DNA of 37,715 nt from Micromonospora arborensis (GTDB lineage: Bacteria; Actinomycetota; Actinomycetes; Mycobacteriales; Micromonosporaceae). The notes under the pieces were generated by a model, which ran no database searches, was not told where the DNA came from, and saw nothing but the letters and a program-made list of their open reading frames with translations. This document shows positions 32,450 to 37,715 of this stretch, piece by piece. Positions within the stretch are counted from its first letter, which is position 1. Each line of letters starts with the position of its first letter. The position numbers were made by a program, and so were the translations under genes. The stretch is taken from the NCBI RefSeq assembly GCF_003205615.1, contig NZ_PYBV01000018.1, positions 20,871 to 58,585 on the forward strand, read 5' to 3'.

Positions 32450-32572
32450 CTAGCCGATTAGAACGGCGCCAGCGAACCAGCCGTCAGCCTGGTTGAGGCG
32501 TACCGCCTCCCGCACCCTGTCGCAGATCCGACAGCCGACACATGCGTTGCGCGGGGGGCACCGCAGCGACAC
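32450..32572 (-). CDS. Possible 40-residue cysteine-cluster protein
   Basis: A short GTG-started frame divergent from the helicase gene. The peptide opens VSLRCPPRNACVGCRICDRV, with four cysteines spaced C-x5-C-x2-C-x2-C, a zinc- or iron-sulphur-like pattern, followed by REAVRLNQADGWFAG. About 80 percent of third codon positions are G or C, as in real genes here. There is no good ribosome binding site, and a longer frame covers the same codons from 32791, overlapping the helicase; so the call is weak. It may be transcribed from the same 20-base gap as the helicase. Confidence 0.3.
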   Translation of the reverse strand: MSLRCPPRNACVGCRICDRVREAVRLNQADGWFAGAVLIG

Positions 32573-32593
32573 GATGCCGGCTACCTTTCCCGG

Positions 32594-35500
32594 ATGACGG
32601 ATCTTGAGCGGGGTGTCTACGAGCACCTGATCACCCGTGATCTCGCCACCCGCCTTCAGCGCGTCGACCCCGCTCTGGTCCAGCACCACAAGCTCGACTC
32701 CGCCGACGCGCACCACACCCTCGCCCGTCACATCGCCACGCTGGCCGCCCGCGCCCTCCAAGCCGTTTCCAGTGGCGACGACAAGCTCCACCGCCAGGTC
32801 GAAATGGCGAACCAGATCGCCGAAGCAATCGCCGCGCTAAGTCCAAAGGCAGCGACCGAGCAGGACCAGGTAACCGACGCCAAGCACCTGCTCCACGCCA
32901 TCGCCGCCCCGCCAATCCCACCGGCCCTGCCAGCCTTTCCGCAGCGCCCGACCACCCCGCTCTCCACCGGCGCGCTGCTGGTGAATGGCCGTCACCAGCC
33001 CCGCATCGGCCACGAGGTCAACCACGAGATGGCGTCGGCCGAAAGCGTCGACCTGCTCTGCGCGTTCATCAAGTGGTACGGCCTGCGCATCGTCGAGCCG
33101 GCCATCCGCGAGCTGATCGCCCGAGGCGGCAAGGTCCGCGTCATCACCACGACCTACCTCGGCGCCACCGATCAACGAGCGCTCGATCGGCTCGCCGAGC
33201 TGGGCGCAGAGGTCAAGGTGTCGTACGAGACGAGGACCACCCGCCTGCACGCCAAGGCGTGGCTGTTCCGCCGGGCCAACGGCACCACCACCGCGTACGT
33301 CGGCTCATCGAACCTGTCGAAGACCGCGCTGGTGGATGGCGTGGAGTGGAACGTCCGCATCTCGAACCTGGAGCAGCCGCACGTCATCGACACGTTCACG
33401 GCGACGTTCGAGGACTACTGGAACGATCCGGCGTTCGAGGCGTACGACGCGGCCCGGGACGCCGAGCGGCTACGGCACGCGTTGAGCGGGGAGAGCCGCG
33501 ACCAGACGCCGACCGAAATCTCGAACCTGGACGTGCGTCCGTACCCGTATCAGGCGGAGATCCTGGCCGATCTGGACGCCGAACGGCTGGTGCACGGGCG
33601 CTGGCGCAACCTCGTGGTGATGGCGACCGGCACCGGCAAGACCGTGGTCGCCGCCCTCGACTACCGGCGGCTGCACCGCAGCAAGAGGGTGGATTCGCTG
33701 CTCTTCGTCGCCCATCAGGAGCAGATCCTGCGGCAGAGCCTGTCGACGTTCCGGCAGGTCATGGGGGACGGCAGTTTCGGCGAAACCCTCGTCGCGGGCG
33801 AGAAGCCGAACGGCTGGAAGCACGTCTTCGCCTCCATCCAGTCGCTGCACCGGCGGGAAATCGACCCCGAGGCGTACGACATGGTGATCGTGGACGAGTT
33901 CCACCATGCCGAAGCGCCCACGTACGCGCGGCTGTTGGAGCGGCTGCGTCCCCGCGTACTCCTGGGGCTGACGGCGACCCCCGACCGGGCCGACGGCGGC
34001 GACGTGCGCCGGTGGTTCGACGGACGCGCGGCCGTTGAGCTGCACCTGTGGGAGGCGTTGGAGCGGCAGTTGTTGGCGCCGTTCCAGTATTTCGGGCTGC
34101 ACGACGACGTGGACCTGTCGCACGTCACCTGGAAGCGTGGGCAGGGCTACGACCCGACGCAGTTGAACACCATCTACACCGGCAACGATGCCCGGGCGCG
34201 GACGGTGCTGCGGGCGGTCCGCGACAAGGTGGACGTCGGGCGGATGCGGGCACTCGGGTTCTGCGTGAGCATCGGGCACGCCGAGTTCATGGCCGCCTGG
34301 TTCAGTGCGCGCGGCGTACCGTCGGCGGCAGTGACCTCGAAGGCCGGCACCGACCGAGCGGGGATGCTGCGGGACTTCAAAGCCGGCAAGCTGCGGGTGC
34401 TCTTCACCGTGGACCTGTTCAACGAGGGCGTCGACCTGCCGATGGTCGACACGATCCTGATGCTGCGGCCCACCGAGAGCGCCACGATCTTCCTGCAACA
34501 GCTCGGCCGTGGCCTGCGCCTCGACGACGACAAACCCTGCCTCACGGTGCTCGACTTCATCGGTGGGCAGAATGCCAACTTCCGCTTCGACCTGCGGTGG
34601 CGTGCGCTGACCGGGGTCAGTCGGCGGGCGATCACCGAGGCAGTCCGCGACGACTTCCCGAGCCTGCCGAGTGGCTGCCACGTCGAGTTGGACCGAGTGG
34701 CGAAGGAGGTCGTGCTCGCCAACCTGCGATCGGCGCTGCCCACCTCGAAGACCGGCCTGGTGTCCGAGCTACGGCAGCTCGGCGACGTCAGCCTGGCGAC
34801 GTTTCTGCGCGAGACCGGCCTGGAGATCGAGGACGTGTACCGGTCGGCCAGCATCGGCGGCTGGACCGGCCTGCGGCGGCTCGCCGGCATCGAGACGTCC
34901 GCGCCCGGCCCGGACGATCGCGAGCTGGGCCGGGCCATCGGTCGCATGCTGCACACCGACGACGTCGACCGGCTGGAGCTGCTGACCCGGGTCGCGGCCG
35001 GACCGCCCGCGCCAGGTCAGCCGGTGTACGCGGGCAACGGTCGACTGCTGGACATGCTGCACTTCAGCCTCTGGGGGCCGAACGCACCCCTGGCGACCCG
35101 CGACGAGCGGCTGACCCGGCTGTGGAAGGAGCCGGCGCGCTGCACCGAGCTGCGGCAGGTCGCCGAGGTGCTGCGGGACCGCATCCACCGGGTCACGCCG
35201 ACCGCTGCCCCGGGTGCGGTGCCGTTGCGGGTACACGCCCGGTACAGCCGCAACGAGGCATGCGCCGCCTTCGGCATGACCAACCCGGGGTCGCTGCGTG
35301 AGGGGGTGAAGTGGCTGCCCGATGCCCAGGCGGACCTGTTCTTCGTCACGCTGGTCAAGTCGGAGGCGCACTACTCCCCCACCACCATGTACGCGGACCG
35401 AGCCATCACCGACACCCTGTTCCAGTGGGAGTCGCAGAGCACCACCTCGTCGGCATCGACGACTGGGCAGCGCTACACGTCGGGCGGCTCGACGGTGCAC

Positions 35501-35677
35501 CTCTTCGTGCGGGAGACCCGGATCGCCGACCGCGACCTCGGCGCACCGCCGTACCTCTACGCCGGCACCATGACGTACGACTCGCACACCGGCGACCGAC
35601 CCATGCGGGTTCTCTGGCAGCTCCGCCACGCCCTACCCGCCGACGTGTACGCCACCGCCCGCACGATCGCCGCCTAG
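32594..35677 (+). CDS. PLD nuclease - SF2 helicase - DUF3427 protein
   Basis: A 1027-residue multidomain DNA enzyme. Residues 1-120 are helical, with no recognised domain. A phospholipase-D-type nuclease domain follows (about 135-280) with LHAKAWLF (His219, Lys221) and GSSNLS (237-242), one HKD half-site, so it would dimerise or act as a pseudo-dimer. The helicase core has Walker A ATGTGKT (344-350), DEFHH (DExH, 434-438), LTATP (459-463), VDLFNEGVDLP and QLGRGLR (636-642). The DUF3427 domain occupies about 750-1020 (YSPTTMYADRAI, LFQWESQSTTSSAS, TGQRY). Proteins of this design are thought to act in restriction or defence against foreign DNA, though this is not proved. The flanking locus holds a toxin-antitoxin pair. 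Confidence 0.92.
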   Translation: MTDLERGVYEHLITRDLATRLQRVDPALVQHHKLDSADAHHTLARHIATLAARALQAVSSGDDKLHRQVEMANQIAEAIAALSPKAATEQDQVTDAKHLLHAIAAPPIPPALPAFPQRPTTPLSTGALLVNGRHQPRIGHEVNHEMASAESVDLLCAFIKWYGLRIVEPAIRELIARGGKVRVITTTYLGATDQRALDRLAELGAEVKVSYETRTTRLHAKAWLFRRANGTTTAYVGSSNLSKTALVDGVEWNVRISNLEQPHVIDTFTATFEDYWNDPAFEAYDAARDAERLRHALSGESRDQTPTEISNLDVRPYPYQAEILADLDAERLVHGRWRNLVVMATGTGKTVVAALDYRRLHRSKRVDSLLFVAHQEQILRQSLSTFRQVMGDGSFGETLVAGEKPNGWKHVFASIQSLHRREIDPEAYDMVIVDEFHHAEAPTYARLLERLRPRVLLGLTATPDRADGGDVRRWFDGRAAVELHLWEALERQLLAPFQYFGLHDDVDLSHVTWKRGQGYDPTQLNTIYTGNDARARTVLRAVRDKVDVGRMRALGFCVSIGHAEFMAAWFSARGVPSAAVTSKAGTDRAGMLRDFKAGKLRVLFTVDLFNEGVDLPMVDTILMLRPTESATIFLQQLGRGLRLDDDKPCLTVLDFIGGQNANFRFDLRWRALTGVSRRAITEAVRDDFPSLPSGCHVELDRVAKEVVLANLRSALPTSKTGLVSELRQLGDVSLATFLRETGLEIEDVYRSASIGGWTGLRRLAGIETSAPGPDDRELGRAIGRMLHTDDVDRLELLTRVAAGPPAPGQPVYAGNGRLLDMLHFSLWGPNAPLATRDERLTRLWKEPARCTELRQVAEVLRDRIHRVTPTAAPGAVPLRVHARYSRNEACAAFGMTNPGSLREGVKWLPDAQADLFFVTLVKSEAHYSPTTMYADRAITDTLFQWESQSTTSSASTTGQRYTSGGSTVHLFVRETRIADRDLGAPPYLYAGTMTYDSHTGDRPMRVLWQLRHALPADVYATARTIAA

Positions 35678-35697
35678 CCTGAACCGGTCAGGCGGCG
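35668..35697. terminator. Hairpin between convergent helicase and antitoxin genes
   Basis: CGCCGCCT (35668-35675) pairs with AGGCGGCG (35690-35697) over 8 bp; the loop contains CCTGA. It covers the helicase stop and the antitoxin end and may be a shared terminator. Confidence 0.45.
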
Positions 35698-35987
35698 TCG
35701 GCGTTCGGCGTGAACCTGACGTCCAGTCTCCTGTCCAGGGCGCGAGCGAGGCGTTCCAAAACCGGCAGAGTCGGCACGGTCCCACCTGCCTCGAAACGGG
35801 CAACCGCGGACTGAGTCATGCCGGCGGCGCGCGCCAACTGGCTCTGACTCCAGCCGTGCCCCTCACGCAGGTGGCGCACCTCCCGACCGAGCTCGAAGGC
35901 GATCCGGGTGGCCTCGTAGGTTTCGGCCGCCCCTGGCTCCGCCATCCGGCGCTCACGCAGGTCGTTCCAGTCCAGGCGATCACTCAT
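35688..35987 (-). CDS. XRE-type antitoxin (HigA-like)
   Basis: A 99-residue DNA-binding antitoxin. A helical N-terminus (MSDRLDWNDLRERRMAEPGA) leads to an XRE HTH at about 38-92 (LREGHGWSQSQLARAAGMTQ, then SAVARFEAGGTVPTL and LERLARALDRRLDVRF). Antitoxins of this kind bind and neutralise the toxin, and use the HTH to repress their own operon. The ATG overlaps the toxin stop (ATGA), so toxin is read first, as in HigBA. A reading 14 residues longer is possible but would run into the toxin gene. The operator is probably the palindrome 36207-36228. Confidence 0.88.
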   Translation of the reverse strand: MSDRLDWNDLRERRMAEPGAAETYEATRIAFELGREVRHLREGHGWSQSQLARAAGMTQSAVARFEAGGTVPTLPVLERLARALDRRLDVRFTPNADAA

Positions 35988-36211
35988 CGCTCTGCCCCCT
36001 CGTTCACAATGTGCCGCTCCGCTACGCACCGTTCAAATGCGCGGCGAGCTCGCTCGACTTCTCGGTCCTCCCGCATCCGCGTCTTGCGGAACACCGTGAG
36101 CAGGATGATCCTCCGGTCGGAGGCTATCCAGTACGTCACGCGCACTGCCTCGCGTAGTCCCTCCAGCCAGGTTCGGACCTCTGGTTCCAGCTCCACGCTA
36201 CCCCAACCCAT
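35984..36211 (-). CDS. HigB/Gp49-like toxin with apparent internal deletion
   Basis: A 75-residue member of the RelE/HigB superfamily (phage Gp49-like group). Start MGWGSVELEPEVRTWLEGL is the usual first helix; then REAVRVTYWIASDRRIILLT and VFRKTRMREDREVERARRA match the last strands and the C-terminal helix of the family. Normal members are about 110-120 residues, with some 40 residues between (a helix, loop and the strand GKLRELRF-like) that are absent here: the frame jumps from EGL straight to REAVRV. The deletion is in frame, so the operon still reads through to the antitoxin. The missing part carries core strands and active-site residues, so the toxin is probably dead, or a new short form. 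Confidence 0.8.
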   Translation of the reverse strand: MGWGSVELEPEVRTWLEGLREAVRVTYWIASDRRIILLTVFRKTRMREDREVERARRAFERCVAERHIVNEGAER

Positions 36212-36228
36212 AGCATCGATGCTATGGG
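36207..36228. promoter_or_regulatory. Perfect 22-bp palindrome, likely toxin-antitoxin operator
   Basis: Arms CCCATAGCATC (36207-36217) and GATGCTATGGG (36218-36228) are exact inverted copies. The palindrome covers the toxin start codon (CAT on this strand, 36209-36211). Autoregulated higBA-type operons carry such an operator, bound by the XRE antitoxin dimer. Confidence 0.65.
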
Positions 36229-36303
36229 CTGATGGTTATCCACGAACTTCATTCGAGGGCATGTCGCCAAACAACTTCAGCTCCAACCCGTAGTGAGCGC
36301 TCG

Positions 36304-36354
36304 TGGACCAGACGTCACGCCCTACCCGCCGCCGCTCGCATAATTGCCGCTTAA
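36304..36354 (+). pseudogene. Remnant of a second helicase C-terminal tail
   Basis: Read in frame this gives WTRRHALPAAARIIAA and a stop, against WQLRHALPADVYATARTIAA and a stop at the end of the helicase (35615-35677). The 16-mer CACGCCCTACCCGCCG is identical at 35627-35642 and 36316-36331, and the changes after it are mostly third-base ones. Four codons (DVYAT region) are missing. So the toxin-antitoxin pair sits between the helicase stop and a decayed copy of the same tail. Confidence 0.6.
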
Positions 36355-36509
36355 GCCGACAGTGTGAAGCAGCGGCCGGATCGCCGAACTGGGAAGACAC
36401 GAGTGCAGCAAGCGGTCAGCACGGGCAGCACCGGAGCGGGTTGCGCGCTGGGCATTTCGGGGAAGGGAGTAATTCGGACCCGCAACCTCCTCATTAGACG
36501 GAGATCGAC

Positions 36510-36638
36510 ATGCTGGAGAACCTTGCCGTGGTCGGCGGCCCGAAGACGCCTGTCGCCACACCGGTGCTGATCGGCTTCTTCGCCCTCGTCGTGGTCGCCA
36601 TCGTCGTCATCCTGATCCTGCGCTCGCGCAGCAAGTAG
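36510..36638 (+). CDS. 42-residue single-helix membrane protein
   Basis: A very short gene: ATG at 36510 with GGAG six bases upstream (CGGAGATCGAC), stop TAG. The peptide begins MLENLAVVGGPKTPVATP, then has one membrane helix VLIGFFALVVVAIVVILIL (18-36) and a basic end RSRSK, which sets the N-terminus outside. Codons are almost all G- or C-ending. It stands alone between the toxin-antitoxin region and the hypothetical gene at 36760. Small helices of this sort can be toxins of type I systems, small regulators of transporters, or phage/holin-like proteins; none is supported here. Confidence 0.6.
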   Translation: MLENLAVVGGPKTPVATPVLIGFFALVVVAIVVILILRSRSK

Positions 36639-36759
36639 CACGGCTCGGATGATCAGCGCATAGCACCGCTCAAGCTCGCGCGTGAGGCTTCTTCCAACCG
36701 ATTCTCAACGACCACCGGATGGCGATCGCGGCACCGCAACCGGCCAAGCAGGTCCCGCC

Positions 36760-37365
36760 GTGAACCGCGACAATGTCCGTGTGCCTTACTCAGAGGCTTG
36801 GTGGGTTGGCCTAGATCCGCAGCTACAGGATCGGATCGATGAGTTGCTCTGCGTGGATCGGCTGGTCGCGGCTGTCGTGCTGTTGCGCCGAGAGGGGCAA
36901 CTGCACCCGTTGCCCGGGCTCTACGAGGCGCAGGACATGCTGATGAGGCGCCGCCGCGAGCTTGACAGCCAGGGCCTTGTCGCGCCGAAAGCGCCGCCGC
37001 TCACGACCGCAGAACTGATCGAACTGGCGGTCGCCGTAACCGCACCGGTCGTTGCTGTGGAGGCGGTTTGGAACGGCGATACTCAGGGCTGGTTCGTCGA
37101 CCTGGTGGCGATCGTGCAACGGGTGGGGCAGCACCACGACGAGTACGACGAGGTGTCGTTGACATGCCTTTCCTTCGGCACCGATGTGCGCCTGTTCACT
37201 GGCGAAGTGCCTCTCTGGCCGGAGGCAGTGCAGGCGACCGAGCAGGGCCGAGCCGTCGCTCAGCATCTCGGCGTGCCGTTCCACTTCAGCAGCCCGACGG
37301 CACCGGACGAGGACCTGTCTCGCTGGTGGGACTCGCAGCCTCACCGTGAGGCCACGCGTCGGTGA
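36760..37365 (+). CDS. Conserved hypothetical protein
   Basis: A protein of about 201 residues with no known domain. Blocks: WWVGLDPQLQDRIDELLCVD, RLVAAVVLLRREGQLHPLPG, LYEAQDMLMRRRRELDSQGL, then VEAVWNGDTQGWFVDLVAIV and LFTGEVPLWPEAVQATEQGR. The first 70 residues are helical, and the rest appears alpha/beta with the pair W-N-G-D-T-Q-G-W standing out. The family is probably limited to actinomycetes. The start is uncertain: GTG at 36760 has AGG seven bases upstream; GTG 36781 begins VPYSEAWW; GTG 36682 would add 26 residues of poor quality. Codon bias is ordinary. Confidence 0.65.
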   Translation: MNRDNVRVPYSEAWWVGLDPQLQDRIDELLCVDRLVAAVVLLRREGQLHPLPGLYEAQDMLMRRRRELDSQGLVAPKAPPLTTAELIELAVAVTAPVVAVEAVWNGDTQGWFVDLVAIVQRVGQHHDEYDEVSLTCLSFGTDVRLFTGEVPLWPEAVQATEQGRAVAQHLGVPFHFSSPTAPDEDLSRWWDSQPHREATRR

Positions 37366-37398
37366 TCACGCGTTAGGTTGAGGGCATGGAGCAGCGGA

Positions 37399-37715
37399 TC
37401 AGCCTGGTGGGTGGTTCAGCGGCCCGGACAGCGGACCCCTGGTGGGGAACCTCGACGGGGCCCGCGGCGGGTACGCCTCGCAGTGTTCGGCCCACTGCTC
37501 GGCGGCGTTGACGAGGGCGTCGTGTTGGTGGGCTTGACGTCGGAGTCGCCGTCGGCTGAGACGCGCATTCGAGCTCACGTGCGGCGTACAGGCCGTTGTT
37601 CAGGTACGCCAGGTAGGCATCGATGGATGGCTCGTCGAGCACCTTCTGCGTGGCCGCCTTCACGTTGATACCAGCGTCCGGACCACCTTGACCCGCAACA
37701 TCGGTGATGTTGCTG
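37399..37715 (-). pseudogene. Frame-shifted end of a gene entering from the right edge
   Basis: On the minus strand two frames share the coding signal. From the window edge to about 37570 one frame reads DVAGQGGPDAGINVKAATQK, VLDEPSIDAYLAYLNNGLYA; from about 37560 down to the TGA at 37399-37401 another frame reads LRRQAHQHDALVNAAEQWAE followed by HCEAYPPRAPSRFPTRGP. Both have GC-rich third positions and the first frame loses coding character after the switch. This looks like the C-terminal end of a larger protein broken by a frame shift (real or a read error). The family is not recognised; the start lies beyond the window. Confidence 0.4.

Noticed and set aside
36465..36505. Minus-strand GAGGAGGTTGCGGGTCCGAAT resembles the variable and T-arm part of a tRNA, as left behind by integration into a tRNA gene.
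   Set aside because: The 3' half of the T stem and the acceptor stem do not pair, and no D arm is present (the small membrane gene lies there). Too degenerate to call a tRNA or att site.

Overview
This window is very GC-rich actinomycete chromosome, most like Micromonosporaceae (Micromonospora and relatives). The basis is near-saturated GC at third codon positions, GTG starts, ATGA/GTGA stop-start overlaps, an F420-type PPOX protein, NarL-type two-component pairs, Tat and Sec exported proteins, and several families typical of that group. No rRNA, complete tRNA, CRISPR array, insertion sequence or phage structural gene was seen.

Left part (1-14.1 kb): a PPOX/F420 flavin-split-barrel protein, a protein with a caspase-like His/Cys motif pair, a secreted M15 D-Ala-D-Ala carboxypeptidase, then two parallel 'sensor kinase + NarL regulator + ABC exporter' modules. 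In module 1 (3.1-7.6 kb) the kinase/regulator pair is transcribed away from an ABC-2 exporter and a YqeB-like membrane protein; two direct repeats between them are a likely regulator site. In module 2 (8.3-13.5 kb) a MacB/FtsX-type transporter is transcribed away from a second pair. Such pairs usually sense cell-envelope or antimicrobial stress and switch on the neighbouring exporter. A SOUL protein lies between the modules and a DUF1697 protein follows.

Middle (14.1-24 kb): a Tat-exported metallo-beta-lactamase-fold hydrolase; an AmpR/AmpC-like divergent pair (LysR regulator and a penicillin-binding-type serine hydrolase without signal peptide); an aldo/keto reductase ending in a strong hairpin; a probable lipoprotein; a MmyB-type XRE regulator divergent from a short-chain dehydrogenase; a GNAT acetyltransferase divergent from an NAD(P)H-FMN reductase across a perfect palindrome; and a DrrA/DrrB-type exporter.

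At 23.8-24.2 kb lies a 29-base C run, an inverted repeat of about 20 bp per arm and a 26-bp minisatellite. Then come a 1138-aa MalT-like signalling ATPase without LuxR helix-turn-helix, a divergent excisionase-type HTH + DUF4180 operon, an OGG-fold protein, a membrane-anchored hypothetical protein and a secreted protein built of three near-identical repeats.

The right end (31-37.7 kb) looks accessory. It has a decayed flavohaemoprotein-type reductase, a 23-bp-arm palindrome, an HFCD flavoprotein, a 1027-aa PLD nuclease-SF2 helicase-DUF3427 protein (candidate DNA-defence enzyme), a HigBA-like toxin-antitoxin pair whose toxin has apparently lost its middle, a perfect operator-like palindrome over the toxin start codon, a decayed second copy of the helicase C-terminal tail, a 42-aa membrane protein, and a frame-shifted gene remnant at the edge. 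This is the best place to look for something undescribed.
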